NCBI GenBank assembly: GCA_965223955.1
Contig: OZ245029.1
Coordinates: 2,294,001-2,358,000 of the forward strand
DNA length: 64,000 bases
Origin: Bin75 sp965223955
GTDB taxonomy: Bacteria > Nitrospirota > Nitrospiria > Nitrospirales > UBA8639
Direction of reading: 5' to 3'
Shown: positions 27,047 to 35,891 of the stretch, piece after piece
How positions within the stretch are numbered: the stretch's first letter is position 1
Layout: each line of letters opens with the position of its first letter
Position numbers and translations under genes: made by a program
The notes under the pieces: model-generated
The model's input: the letters and a program-made list of their open reading frames with translations, nothing else
Databases searched by the model: none
What the model was told of the DNA's origin: nothing

Positions 27047-27493
27047 TTACGCGCGTCCATAGATTTGCTCTAAAATATGTGTTCCCCCCGTACCCAGGAT
27101 CCATTTCCTGGGAAGATTCGACACAACCGTGACCAGGTCCCTCACGGAAATGATCCCAACGAGTTTTCCGTCTCGTGAAACGCCCAAATGCCGGACGTGT
27201 TCCTTGGCCATCATCGCATTGGCATCCCGAATCGTCTTGTTCTCATCAATTTTCAAAACGGGCGTTGACATGATGCGTTCGACGGGCGTCCGGTCCGGAT
27301 CCAAGCCCATTCCTACCAACCGCCTAGCGATGTCCGTATCGGTCAAAATCCCGACGATGACCCTATCCCAGGTGACAAATACACTGCCGATACCAGTATC
27401 CTTCATAATTTTCGCCGCTTGCCGGACACTGACGCCACGATCAACGGCAACAATTTTTTCAGCGGGGACCATAAACAATTTCACCGGAACCAT
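27047..27493 (-). CDS. CBS-domain protein, copy 2, with hemC-like C-terminal tail
   Basis: 148 residues. The first 130 match copy 1 closely through the NLPRK end. Copy 1 stops there; this one continues with a tail ending ILEQIYGRA, nearly the same as the HemC end ILDQIYGRV. DNA of the tail (27047-27110) matches the last codons of hemC (27575-27640), so the tail was probably picked up by recombination. Upstream non-coding DNA is also shared with copy 1 (ACGCGTCGTTAAACAAA near 25428 and 27514). Role as for copy 1. Confidence 0.85.
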   Translation of the reverse strand: MVPVKLFMVPAEKIVAVDRGVSVRQAAKIMKDTGIGSVFVTWDRVIVGILTDTDIARRLVGMGLDPDRTPVERIMSTPVLKIDENKTIRDANAMMAKEHVRHLGVSRDGKLVGIISVRDLVTVVSNLPRKWILGTGGTHILEQIYGRA

Positions 27494-27574
27494 AACATTC
27501 TCCTGGGATCAGCACGCGTCGTTAAACAAACAATGCCCATCCTCCACGGTCTCAGGGGCTTTCGATAATCCATT

Positions 27575-28522
27575 TTACACGCGTCCATAGATTTGATCCA
27601 AAATCTGCTTTCCCCCCGCGTCCAGGATCCGCTCGGCCAAGGACGTACCGAGTGGGCCCGCCTGTTCCACCGGTCCATCGATCCGATCACGAATGACGTG
27701 CGTTCCATCAATGCTTGCGACAAGTCCCTCGAACCGCACCGTTTGGTTTTCGACGACCGCATGGCCCGCGATCGGCACCTGACATCCCCCCTCCAATCGA
27801 TCCAGGAAGGCCCGTTCGGTCGAAACCGCAATGGATGTCCGGGAATCATTGATTGGGGCAAGCAACTCTCGAACGAACGTGTCATCCAGACGCGACTCAA
27901 TGCCCAAGGCTCCTTGACCCACAGCCGGAAGACTCAAGGTCGGAGGGAGATACTCGGTCACGTGATCGGCCCAACCCAACCGGGTGAGACCCGCCGCGGC
28001 CAGGACAATCGCATCGTAGGCGCCTTCCTGAAGCTTTCGAAGGCGGGTGTTCACGTTTCCTCGAAGCATGACAACGCCCAGGTCCGGGCGGTACGCCAAC
28101 AACTGGGCTTGCCGCCGGAGGCTGCTGGTTCCCATCTTCGCACCTGCCGGAAGATCCCGGAAGGCCACGTGGTCCCTGGTCAATAAGGCATCCCGGGCAT
28201 CCTCCCGCGCCGGGACACAGACAATGGCCAGTCCCTCCGGCAACACCGAAGGCACGTCTTTCATACTATGGACCGCGAGATCGATGTCTCCCCTGGATAA
28301 CGCCTCCTCGATTTCCTTGACGAACAATCCTTTCCCGCCGATTTTGGCTAACGGCACGTCAAGAATTTTATCGCCACTCGTTCGAATCCGTTGAAGCCGG
28401 ATCGCCACGGATGGAGCAATTTCCTGAAGTCGAGCCTGGACCCATTCCGCCTGCCAGAGGGCAAGTTGACTACCGCGTGTTCCAATGACGAGAGACGTCC
28501 GCCGTCCATTCGTAAGACTCAC
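27575..28522 (-). CDS. hemC: Hydroxymethylbilane synthase (porphobilinogen deaminase)
   Basis: 315 residues from a GTG with AAAGGA 6 nt upstream; the longer open frame upstream lies in the hemA gap and end and lacks homology. Motifs: VIGTRGSQLALWQAEWV, KEIEEALSRGDIDLAVHSMKDVP, SSLRRQAQLLAYRPDL, RGNVNTRLRKL, and the dipyrromethane cofactor Cys in LEGGCQVPIAGHA. It polymerises porphobilinogen. Second haem gene after hemA. Confidence 0.96.
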   Translation of the reverse strand: MSLTNGRRTSLVIGTRGSQLALWQAEWVQARLQEIAPSVAIRLQRIRTSGDKILDVPLAKIGGKGLFVKEIEEALSRGDIDLAVHSMKDVPSVLPEGLAIVCVPAREDARDALLTRDHVAFRDLPAGAKMGTSSLRRQAQLLAYRPDLGVVMLRGNVNTRLRKLQEGAYDAIVLAAAGLTRLGWADHVTEYLPPTLSLPAVGQGALGIESRLDDTFVRELLAPINDSRTSIAVSTERAFLDRLEGGCQVPIAGHAVVENQTVRFEGLVASIDGTHVIRDRIDGPVEQAGPLGTSLAERILDAGGKQILDQIYGRV

Positions 28523-28568
28523 TCTGATTCCTTTATCAGCCCTGCCGGCCCCGTGGCACGCATCGACC

Positions 28569-29975
28569 CTACAAACCCGAAGCCTGCCGGGGAATCCTTT
28601 CTGGTTCCGTCCCTTCAGTCGGCGCGGGCGAAAGCGCATCCGTCGCCACGTCTTCCGCTTCCAAATCCTGTACGTCCTGAACATTCACGGATTCCTGCCC
28701 GGGAAGACTTTGTCCCAAATCATAAAACCGTCTCGCCGCTTCGATATACACCAACCCATTGGAGGATTGGGCTGCAGACTTCAACGCCACCAATGGGCCG
28801 TGCAGCAGTTTATTGACGATCCCCGAGGCGAGCCCTTCCACGGCTTCCTGCTGTTGCGGCGTCAATGTCCCGAGCCGGCCGAAGGCTTTCTGCAACTCCG
28901 CCTGTTTCAGGGCATCAGCACGTTTGCGTAACGCGACAATCGTGGGAGTCGCCTTTAACGACTGGAGCCATTTCAGGATGACTTCAACTTCGTCTTTGAC
29001 GATACATTCGGCGCGGGTGGCTTCCAGCATGCGCTCTTCACGGTTCTGTTCGATATGCGATTCAAGATCGTCGATATCGAACAGGAACGCATTATCGACT
29101 TGGCGAACGTCAGGATCGATATTGCGGGGGACAGAAACGTCGATCAGAAAAATCGGCTGATTCCATCGTGCGCGAACCGCCCGCCCCACGTCCTCGGGAC
29201 TGATCAGATAGTGGGACGCCCCGGTCGAACACAGCACAATATCGGCCCGGTGCATATTCGCGCGAAATTCTTCAAAGGGAATCGACGTCCCGTTAAACCG
29301 GGCGGCCATATCCGCTGCTCGAATCGGGTCCCGTGTGGTGAGCAAGACCTCGTGGACTCCATGATTCACCAGATGTTGCGCTGCCAATTTAGCCATTTCT
29401 CCGGCCCCGACCAGCATAACCGTCCGTGCCGCCAGGTTGCTGAACACTTTCTTGGCCAGTTCGACTGCGGCATAACTCACGGAAACCGCGTTTTCCGCAA
29501 TCCGGGTTTCCGTGCGGACACGTTTGGCCACGGAGATCGCCTTTTTGACGAACTTGTTCAAGATGACCCCGGTGGCATTATGGGTCAAGGCATCCTGAAA
29601 AGAATCCTTCACCTGGCGCAGGATTTGCGGTTCTCCCACCACCAGGGAGTCGAGGCTCGAAGCCACGCGAAACAGGTGAGTGATGGCTCGATCCTCCGCG
29701 TGACAATACAGACGAGGCAGTAATTGTTCCGCAGACACCGAAAGATGCGTGTCCACGAAAAACTCCTGAATGGCGGAAAACCCTTGCTCCACCTGGTCGG
29801 CGACCGCGTACACTTCAACGCGATTGCAGGTCTGCAACAACATCCCCTCACGGATACCTGCATGCGCCATGAGCCGATTCAGGGCCTCCCCCATCCGGCT
29901 TTTGGGAACCACGAGGAGTTCTCGAAGCTCGACGGGAGCAGTTTTATGACTCAGTCCGACAAGGATGATATTCAT
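28569..29975 (-). CDS. hemA: Glutamyl-tRNA reductase
   Basis: 468 residues from MNIILVGLSHKTAPVELREL; the ATG overlaps the stop of the upstream gene (TGATG). The nucleophilic Cys is in LLQTCNRVEVYAV, the NADPH site in MLVGAGEMAKLAAQHL, and the dimerisation helix in the C-terminal third. An acidic/Pro-rich tail of about 40 residues follows the usual end. It commits glutamyl-tRNA to ALA synthesis. Confidence 0.96.
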   Translation of the reverse strand: MNIILVGLSHKTAPVELRELLVVPKSRMGEALNRLMAHAGIREGMLLQTCNRVEVYAVADQVEQGFSAIQEFFVDTHLSVSAEQLLPRLYCHAEDRAITHLFRVASSLDSLVVGEPQILRQVKDSFQDALTHNATGVILNKFVKKAISVAKRVRTETRIAENAVSVSYAAVELAKKVFSNLAARTVMLVGAGEMAKLAAQHLVNHGVHEVLLTTRDPIRAADMAARFNGTSIPFEEFRANMHRADIVLCSTGASHYLISPEDVGRAVRARWNQPIFLIDVSVPRNIDPDVRQVDNAFLFDIDDLESHIEQNREERMLEATRAECIVKDEVEVILKWLQSLKATPTIVALRKRADALKQAELQKAFGRLGTLTPQQQEAVEGLASGIVNKLLHGPLVALKSAAQSSNGLVYIEAARRFYDLGQSLPGQESVNVQDVQDLEAEDVATDALSPAPTEGTEPERIPRQASGL

Positions 29976-30781
29976 CAGCTTATGGGAGAACCGTTCCCTT
30001 TTAAAACGACCCCGAGAAACGTCAACAACACGCCGGCGAATCCCACGATCGTCAGATAAGCCGCCTTTTTGGCTCTCCAGCCAAGGGTCACCCGCCCCAT
30101 CAGGACAACGAGATAGAATACCCACGTCACAAGCGCCCAAATCTGTTCGGAATTCCAGCTTACATAGGAACCCATCGTGATCTGGGCGGACATGGCCCCC
30201 GTCAGAATACCCATGGTGAGAAATGGGAACCCCAACAAAATCGAACGTTGGTTCAGCATGTCCAAGACATCCAACGGCGGCAACTTAAAGGACAAGACGT
30301 TGAATTGTTTAGATTTCAGCAACCGGTCCTGCATCAAATACGCCACGCCTGCCACAAAGGCCACGGCAAACCCAACGGTTCCCAACATGCTGAGTGTGAC
30401 GTGGACCCACATCGCTTGAAACATGGGTTGAAGAACCGGAGTTTCCGAAGGCAGGACCGCCGTCGATACCAGTGAAAGGAAGGCAATGGGGAGCATGAAG
30501 GCACCCAACACGTAAAGCCGCTGGAAAAGGACAACCAGCAAAAAGACGAAGACCAGGGACCACGAAAAAAACGATAAGGCCTTATGGAACGTGACCCATT
30601 GCACTTCTTCTCCGGAAAACACCTGAACGGCCAAGACGACGGTATGGATGGCAAATCCGATACACGTCACGGCAAGCGCCACCTTGGCAAGAAACTCAGA
30701 TCGCCGGAGCAGGTACACCAGGGACAGCAAAATCCCAATAAAGTACAGCCCCAACGTAAGTTGCAAAAAGGCAACGGTCAT
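29975..30781 (-). CDS. Cytochrome c assembly membrane protein (CcsA/HemX-like)
   Basis: 268 residues, about eight membrane helices. The family signature GSYVSWNSEQIWALVTW is a variant of the Trp-rich WGSYWSWD haem-handling motif. His residues sit in loops (VTFHKAL, WVHVTLS). CcsA-type proteins move or hold haem for cytochrome c maturation in the inner membrane; HemX-type relatives are found beside hemA and may affect its level. A GTG nine bases upstream is an alternative start. First gene of the haem run. Confidence 0.85.
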   Translation of the reverse strand: MTVAFLQLTLGLYFIGILLSLVYLLRRSEFLAKVALAVTCIGFAIHTVVLAVQVFSGEEVQWVTFHKALSFFSWSLVFVFLLVVLFQRLYVLGAFMLPIAFLSLVSTAVLPSETPVLQPMFQAMWVHVTLSMLGTVGFAVAFVAGVAYLMQDRLLKSKQFNVLSFKLPPLDVLDMLNQRSILLGFPFLTMGILTGAMSAQITMGSYVSWNSEQIWALVTWVFYLVVLMGRVTLGWRAKKAAYLTIVGFAGVLLTFLGVVLKGNGSPIS

Positions 30782-30906
30782 CGGCACCACCGGAAAATAG
30801 TCCTATACACCTAGTCTGGAAGTATAGATAGGCCGTTTGCAGATATCAAGAAAGGAAAGGATGAAGCGGGACATCAACGTATGGCGAGAGAGCGAGCCGT
30901 GGTGGA

Positions 30907-31689
30907 TCAGCTGCCCGACCCTGCCGTGGCACCGCCGCACACGTTGATGACCTGTCCCGTAATCGACGCCGCATCAGCTTGGCAAAGAAAAATCGCCAGG
31001 GCGACCACCTCCCCAACCTCCGCCATCCTTTTAATAGGTACCGCCGCAACGGCCTGGGCTCGGAAATCTTCAGCCGGCATCCCCAGGACCACCGCTATTT
31101 CTTCGATACCCTGGCGAGCCATGTCGGTATCGACCCAGGTGGGACAGATGGCATTGACCGTAATGCCCCGCTCGACCACCTCGAGCGCCAGGGCTTTGGT
31201 AAACCCGAGTATGCCGTGTTTGGCAGTACAATACGCCGCATAACCGGGGACACCGAACCGGCCGAGGACGGAAGACATGTTGAGAATGCGACCATAGACA
31301 GGATCCTTCATATGGGGCAAAACAACTTTCGAGCATAAATAGGAACCCGTCAAATTCACAGCAAGAATATTCAGCCAACGCGTATCATCAGGATCGTCCA
31401 TCGGAGTCCTGCCTGAAACACCGGCATTGTTGATCAAAATATCAATCTGTCCCCATTCGTTCACAACGGATGCAACAAGTCGCTCCACCTCGCCACGATT
31501 AGTCACGTCGGCGGGCACGCCTATGGCAATTCCCCCGTGCTCTCGGATCCGGGCAACCGTTTGCTCAAGGAATTCCGCACGCCGCCCGCACACGGCAACG
31601 CGAACGCCTTTATCCGCCAAACCCAGGGCGATTCCCCTGCCGATTCCTGATCCGCCCCCCGTCACAAGAGCTACACGACCTTTCAACAT
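30907..31689 (-). CDS. Short-chain dehydrogenase/reductase
   Basis: 260 residues. Cofactor motif TGGGSGIGRGIALG, NNAGVSG, catalytic Ser in NMSSVLG, YxxxK as YCTAK, and the ICPTWVDTDM region after it. Classical SDR of the 3-hydroxybutyrate dehydrogenase or 3-oxoacyl-ACP reductase type. Cytoplasmic. Substrate cannot be fixed from sequence. It stands alone upstream of the haem run. Confidence 0.9.
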   Translation of the reverse strand: MLKGRVALVTGGGSGIGRGIALGLADKGVRVAVCGRRAEFLEQTVARIREHGGIAIGVPADVTNRGEVERLVASVVNEWGQIDILINNAGVSGRTPMDDPDDTRWLNILAVNLTGSYLCSKVVLPHMKDPVYGRILNMSSVLGRFGVPGYAAYCTAKHGILGFTKALALEVVERGITVNAICPTWVDTDMARQGIEEIAVVLGMPAEDFRAQAVAAVPIKRMAEVGEVVALAIFLCQADAASITGQVINVCGGATAGSGS

Positions 31690-31744
31690 CACCCGTTCCC
31701 TCCCTCGCTCATAACCAGCACCGTTTTAATCGCCAATCCAGTGT

Positions 31745-31970
31745 CTTTTGCCCCTCACCCCAGCCCTCTCCCGCAAATGGGGAGAGGGGATAGAGCCCGT
31801 AGATCGGGTTAGCGTAGCGTAACCCGACATCGTAACCTATTCCCCTCCTTTGTAAGGAGGGGTGAGGGGAGGTAGAGGAAAGGGAAGGAAAAAACGGCCT
31901 TTCTTTCTTGGTTCCCCTCTTGTAATCAGCCCCTTATTTTGTCAACAGAATGAATGAACGTTTACAATAG
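31745..31970. repeat. Composite intergenic repeat: family A, family B and MITE end
   Basis: GGGTTAGCGTAGCGTAACCC (31807-31826) is a family B palindrome; CTCCTTTGTAAGGAGGGG is family A. On the minus strand 31920-31967 reads GTTCATTCATTCTGTTGACA, then AGGGGCTGATTACAAG and GGGAACCAAGAAAGAA, as at 49.7 and 57.5 kb. No gene is seen here. Confidence 0.75.
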
Positions 31971-32002
31971 CGACCCGTACGCATTCCACCAGAGGCCCAT
32001 GT

Positions 32003-32737
32003 ATGCCAGGAACTTTGTATCTCGTCAGCACACCGATCGGAAACCTGGAAGATTTCACCTTCCGAGCACACCGGATTTTGCAAGAAGTATCGGTCATTGC
32101 GGCGGAAGATACCCGCCATACCCAAAAACTGTGTCGCCATTACAAAATCCATACACCTCTGACGAGTTATCATGACTTCAACAAAGAAGAAAAAACTCCA
32201 GTTCTCCTGGAACTTCTAAAAGAAGAGAAGTCCATTGCCCTCGTTTCCGATGCCGGCACTCCACTCATTTCGGACCCGGGCTACTATCTGGTGACCCGAG
32301 CCATTGCCATCGACATTCCCATCGTTCCGGTGCCGGGTCCCTCTTCGGTGATCGCCGCCCTATCCGTTGCCGGATTACCCACCGACGCCTTCACGTTCAT
32401 TGGATTTCTGCCAAAAAAATCGGCGGCCCGGACCCGTCTCCTTCAAAGCCTTCTGGAAGATTCCAAAACCATTATTCTGTTCGAAACGCCCCATCGTATA
32501 GAGGCAACGCTTCTCACCATCCAGGAAATCTTCGGAGACCGCCGGATCGCCATCGGCCGCGAACTCACAAAAGTCCACGAAGAAATTATTCGTGGCACCG
32601 CACAGGAAATCCTTCTCTCCAAGCCATCACGAGTGTTCAAAGGAGAAATGACTCTCGTCATCCAGGGAAAAGAGAAAAGGAGAAAACGAATGAGACAGGA
32701 ACAAAAACCGGAATTCAATCATCGCCTTTTTGAATGA
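32003..32737 (+). CDS. rsmI: 16S rRNA (cytidine1402-2'-O)-methyltransferase
   Basis: 244 residues; AGAGG lies 7 nt before the ATG. Motifs of the SAM tetrapyrrole-methylase fold are all present: LYLVSTPIGNLEDFTFRA, IAAEDTRHTQKL, ALVSDAGTPLISDPGY, PVPGPSSVIAALSVAGLP and FIGFLP. It methylates the ribosomal decoding site with RsmH. The C-terminus overlaps the convergent TusA-like gene by 23 bp. Confidence 0.96.
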   Translation: MPGTLYLVSTPIGNLEDFTFRAHRILQEVSVIAAEDTRHTQKLCRHYKIHTPLTSYHDFNKEEKTPVLLELLKEEKSIALVSDAGTPLISDPGYYLVTRAIAIDIPIVPVPGPSSVIAALSVAGLPTDAFTFIGFLPKKSAARTRLLQSLLEDSKTIILFETPHRIEATLLTIQEIFGDRRIAIGRELTKVHEEIIRGTAQEILLSKPSRVFKGEMTLVIQGKEKRRKRMRQEQKPEFNHRLFE

Positions 32738-32960
32738 AAACGCGATGATACGAGCCGACCAGCTCACGGCGAAGAATACTGTGGCCTTCGTTTTCGACAC
32801 TCTGCGGGACGTTTCTGATGGGTTCGCCATCATCCAGAAAGACCTCCAGCACCTGCCCGGGTTGCATCGTTTCGAGCCTCAGTTTGGTTTTGACAAAATT
32901 GTAAGGGCAGATCACGCCCCGAAGGTCCAACATCGCATGTGGGTCAACTTCTTGGCTCAT
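32715..32960 (-). CDS. TusA-like sulfur carrier protein
   Basis: 81 residues: LDLRGVICPYNFVKTKL, with the conserved Cys-Pro but Asn where the CPxP motif has a second Pro. QPGQVLEVFLDDGEPIRNVP and VENEGHSIL complete the beta-alpha-beta-alpha-beta-beta fold. TusA-fold proteins carry sulfur as a Cys persulfide. This variant is closer to the FVKTKL subgroup found with sulfur metabolism genes than to E. coli TusA. It converges with rsmI. Confidence 0.85.
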   Translation of the reverse strand: MSQEVDPHAMLDLRGVICPYNFVKTKLRLETMQPGQVLEVFLDDGEPIRNVPQSVENEGHSILRRELVGSYHRVFIQKGDD

Positions 32961-33030
32961 TGTCTATGGCCTCTTTCATACGGGTGAAGCGATGAACGGG
33001 ACTGGTGATATCGAGACCCGTCACACAAAC

Positions 33031-33069
33031 AAATAGAGCGTGTCGACATCACGCCGACACGCTCTATTT
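33031..33069 (-). terminator. Strong intrinsic terminator
   Basis: AAATAGAGCGTGTCG (33031-33045) is the exact reverse complement of 33055-33069, with a 9-nt loop. On the minus strand the stem is followed by TTTGTTTGTG. It lies 33 nt past the stop of the exported-protein gene at 33103. Confidence 0.85.
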
Positions 33070-33102
33070 CAGGTCACAACTCTTCTCGCCGGAATCAGTC
33101 GC

Positions 33103-33858
33103 TTATTGAACCGTTCCTTTGTCCAAGGTCTCCCGCTTATCACCATAATCGGTGGCAATGGTCTTACTCGTTCTCATGTTCACGGTATCCGGCTGCGGAG
33201 CACATTGCCAGCAAGGCGCGGCACCCGTGATGACACCGACGCTGGAGGTAATCCCTCCCGTCACGGCACCCTCTTGCATGCCACCCTCAGGAACACCGGT
33301 ATAACCGGCCGTCGGTGTCGCAATACCCCGATAGTTTGTGGGATCAGGCCGTTGACCAAACCCACCACCGAAGTTAGGATTATCTGCGCCACCAAGCACT
33401 TGGGATCCTTCAATCACATACACGGAACGAACCATTTTCCGACCCGTACTGAACTTCTGCGATGCAGTGGTTTCATCAACGGCGGAAACGGCAACATAAT
33501 CCCCTTGGTTCACGGCCTTGAGGTTTTCCATGTTTGTGTCAGCATCAAACCATAAGTCCTTCAAGTTCAGGCCACCACGAAGGGTCTGACGTTCATCATG
33601 GGAACTGCCGCCCATGTCGAGGTACAGTTTGCCCGCGGCATAATCAATGCCCACCACTTCTCCTTGAATAGTCTCCGGGGCTGAAAGATAGCGTTCCATG
33701 TCATCTTGGTCGAATACACGGGCACGTGTTCCTGACCCTTGAGATTCTCCAACTCCGCTGCCGAACCCGGAATGTTGAGGCGCACGCTCTTGCGCAAAGG
33801 CTACGCTCACTGAGCCGACAAGAATGATTGCTGCTCCAAAATACCTTAACTTCCGCAT
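33103..33858 (-). CDS. Exported protein of unknown function
   Basis: 251 residues with a clear signal peptide (MRKLRYFGAAIILVGSVSVAFA). SD AAGGAGGAG precedes the ATG. The mature part has a Gly/Ser/Gln-rich start, a predicted OB-like beta segment (IQGEVVGIDYAAGKLYLDMGG, GDYVAVSAVDE, VRSVYVIEG), then a Gly/Pro/Thr-rich low-complexity tail with one CxxC (APCWQCAPQP). No family recognised. It is a single-gene unit with its own terminator and probably periplasmic. Confidence 0.75.
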   Translation of the reverse strand: MRKLRYFGAAIILVGSVSVAFAQERAPQHSGFGSGVGESQGSGTRARVFDQDDMERYLSAPETIQGEVVGIDYAAGKLYLDMGGSSHDERQTLRGGLNLKDLWFDADTNMENLKAVNQGDYVAVSAVDETTASQKFSTGRKMVRSVYVIEGSQVLGGADNPNFGGGFGQRPDPTNYRGIATPTAGYTGVPEGGMQEGAVTGGITSSVGVITGAAPCWQCAPQPDTVNMRTSKTIATDYGDKRETLDKGTVQ

Positions 33859-34152
33859 GTGGCTCCTCCTTAGGAAGTGTAAGTTAATAATCGAACACTG
33901 ATAATAAGGAATGATACCTGAAATAATCCGTCCTTACTCTGACTTAATTTTTCTTCAGACCTAAAGCCCCACAACTATAGTGATCTCCTCAAACAGTGTC
34001 AAGGGGTTTCTCTTCGAAATCTTTACACGGCGCCAACTCCAAGTGAACCTCCCGGTTGAGGCCGGCAGGCTCTCTGATTGATCTCTTTCTGCTTGCGCCG
34101 CCGATCAAAAAAACCAGCATCTAACTCATTGAAAAACAGGAACAGTGCTACA

Positions 34153-34239
34153 TGGTGCCCGGACCGAGGGTCGAACTCGGACTCTCTTGCGAGAACCAGA
34201 TTTTGAGTCTGGCGCGTCTGCCAGTTCCGCCATCCGGGC
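34153..34239 (-). tRNA. tRNA-Leu (anticodon CAA)
   Basis: 87 nt with acceptor arms GCCCGGA/TCCGGGC, discriminator A and encoded CCA. The anticodon arm CCAGA-CTCAAAA-TCTGG reads CAA. A long variable arm (GTTCTCGCAAGAGAG) is typical of a class II leucine tRNA, and the T arm has GTTCGAC. It decodes UUG. No phage-like gene lies next to it. Confidence 0.95.
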
Positions 34240-34397
34240 AGACCGTAATGGATTCCCGTTTTCTAGCATGATCTCCGGACAACGTCAAACAACCGGCGTC
34301 TCCTTTTCAGGCTTTGATCCAGCATGGTAAGATTGTGGCCGGGGAGCACGCACTCCCAACGGACATCACGCGTTCAGCCACACAAGGAGGAGTATTC

Positions 34398-34670
34398 ATG
34401 TCGGAGATTCAATGTCTAAAGTGTGAACAGCCAGGGGAAAAAATGACCGAACCGCTTTTCCTGGGAAAACTCGAAGAAGAAGTCAAGAACAACGTGTGCC
34501 CAAACTGTTGGGCCGAATGGAACAAACCCGGCGGGCTCAAAACCATGGTCATCAATGAATATCACCTGAACCTTGGTGACGAAAATGGCCGCGCCACCCT
34601 CAGAAAACAAATGCGCGCCTTTTTCAAACTGCCTGATGCCGATGCGGAATTCAAGGACTATCGAACCTGA
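34398..34670 (+). CDS. YggX-like Fe(II)-trafficking/oxidative damage protection protein
   Basis: 90 residues from the ATG preceded by AAGGAGGAG. Two CxxC pairs (CLKCEQPG and CPNCWAEW) suggest a metal site not found in E. coli YggX. The core LGKLEEEVKNNVCPNCW, MVINEYHLNLGDENGRATLRKQMRAFF matches YggX (MLINEKKLN, LEQEMVNFLF). Likely cytoplasmic iron handling or protection of FeS clusters, by family. Confidence 0.8.
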   Translation: MSEIQCLKCEQPGEKMTEPLFLGKLEEEVKNNVCPNCWAEWNKPGGLKTMVINEYHLNLGDENGRATLRKQMRAFFKLPDADAEFKDYRT

Positions 34671-34823
34671 GACGGATTGGCGACCGCGGCATCGAGGAAC
34701 CGCCAAAGCCTGTGTCCTGACTCGCCTCAGCCGGCAGAAGATCCAAAGGTGAGAGGCCACAGTGTCTTTCCGTTCAGGCGTGCCCTCTTGTCGAACCCCC
34801 GTTTCCCCCTGTAGGATCACAGT

Positions 34824-35384
34824 ATGGATATCCCACTTGGCAAGGGCATCTTCCTGGTTGCAAGACCCAGCCTCCGCGACCCGAATTTTCGGCAGACCGT
34901 CATCCTGTTGTGCGAACATGGGCCTGACGGAGCGCTCGGGGTCGTCGTCAATCGACAGACGGAGATCAATATCACTGAAGTGCTCCCACAAGTCCCGATC
35001 CTGGAAGGCCAACACCACAAAGTCTTTTCCGGAGGACCGGTCCAAAAGAATAACCTCTTGATCCTCTATCGGACACCCGAGGGGGCCCAAGACTCACACC
35101 ACGTCTTTAACGGCATCTACCTGGGTGGCAACATGAAAGCCTTGGAGGATCTTGTACAAGATCCTTCTTCCCTGGGAAATTTTCGCGCCTTCATGGGGTA
35201 TTCGGGTTGGGCGCCCGGCCAATTGGAAAACGAAATGCGAACCGGGTCGTGGATTACGATACCGGCCGACTCCACCGCGATGTTCGAGAAAGACCACAGC
35301 CAATTGTGGGGCAATATCCTGCGATCCCTGGGAACAGACATGGCCATGTATGCAGACATGCCCGCCGATCCGAATATGAATTAA
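34824..35384 (+). CDS. yqgE: YqgE/AlgH family protein (DUF179)
   Basis: 186 residues starting MDIPLGKGIFLVARPSLRDPNF. The family blocks FRQTVILLCEHGPDGALGVVVNR, VFSGGPVQ, FNGIYLGG and FMGYSGWAPGQLENE are complete. The biochemical role is not settled. The last 115 bases of the gene and about 130 bases after it are duplicated at 36336-36578. Confidence 0.93.
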   Translation: MDIPLGKGIFLVARPSLRDPNFRQTVILLCEHGPDGALGVVVNRQTEINITEVLPQVPILEGQHHKVFSGGPVQKNNLLILYRTPEGAQDSHHVFNGIYLGGNMKALEDLVQDPSSLGNFRAFMGYSGWAPGQLENEMRTGSWITIPADSTAMFEKDHSQLWGNILRSLGTDMAMYADMPADPNMN

Positions 35385-35512
35385 GCAGCGGCAAGCTCCC
35401 TCGTTTCCCTCATGGAAGACGATCAAAAGACCACGGAAAAAGAAGCAAGCATCGTTGAATTGCTGGCCATGCCGGAAGTTGCTGATATCGATTTTGAGCC
35501 GCCACGGTTGAA
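35270..35512 (+). repeat. 243-bp duplication, copy 1 (yqgE 3' end and downstream)
   Basis: Matches 36336-36578 without gaps at an offset of 1066 bp, with roughly ten mismatches counted by eye. It begins inside yqgE and ends 9 codons before the stop of the small gene at 35412. The low divergence means a recent event. Confidence 0.9.
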
Positions 35513-35546
35513 CCGCGAACTGCAGAGAACGGCAGACCTGTCCTGA
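35412..35546 (+). pseudogene. Small ORF, probable 3' remnant of a FitA/VapB-type antitoxin
   Basis: 44 codons (MEDDQKTTEKEASIVELL). The end MPEVADIDFEPPRL followed by the overlapping TGATG start of a PIN-type reading frame is the arrangement of FitA/VapB antitoxin tails. No DNA-binding N-terminus is attached, so it is probably broken or a free-standing tail. The same ORF with a different ending occurs at 36478. Confidence 0.5.
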
Positions 35547-35635
35547 TGTATTTGCTTGATACCAACGTCATTGCGGAACTGAGAAAAAGCTGCCACGTCC
35601 TTCTTGTTCCAGCCATAGGCGATATCATGCGATAG
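35546..35635 (+). pseudogene. Truncated PIN-domain toxin (VapC/FitB) start
   Basis: The ATG overlaps the previous stop. The peptide MYLLDTNVIAELRKS is the canonical VapC/FitB first strand with the catalytic Asp and the NVIAELRK helix. After residue 15 the sequence diverges and stops at codon 30, so over 100 residues are missing. It abuts the BrnA gene on the other strand. Confidence 0.8.
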
Positions 35636-35891
35636 CTTTTGGCTTCTTCTTGAGCGAACCCTCAACCGCCCGTCGAATAAATTTCTGGTACGAAATGCCT
35701 TCCTGCTCCGCTCGCTTCCGGACTGCGGCAAAAAGCGGTTCGGAAAACCGAAGATTGACTTGCTTGGTTTTGGGCAACAACTCAAACGTGACCGGCGTAA
35801 ACTGTTTCAGGTTCAGGTAGTCCGTCAGATCCCGGTCCAGAAACTGTTCCGCTTCCTGATCGGTCTTAAATCTTGGAACTTTCTTCTTCAT
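35625..35891 (-). CDS. brnA: CopG/BrnA-type antitoxin
   Basis: 88 residues from MKKKVPRFKTDQEAEQFL, with GGAGG upstream. The C-terminal ribbon-helix-helix VNLRFSEPLFAAVRKRAEQE and SYQKFIRRAVEG is that of CopG-like antitoxins paired with BrnT. Its 5' end overlaps the toxin gene by about 25 bp, the toxin-first order usual for brnTA. It should bind the toxin and the shared promoter. Confidence 0.85.
   Translation of the reverse strand: MKKKVPRFKTDQEAEQFLDRDLTDYLNLKQFTPVTFELLPKTKQVNLRFSEPLFAAVRKRAEQEGISYQKFIRRAVEGSLKKKPKAIA

Noticed and set aside
34153..34239. tRNA-Leu as attachment site for a genomic island
   Set aside because: No integrase and no repeated tRNA 3' end found in the following 6 kb; core-like genes follow directly.
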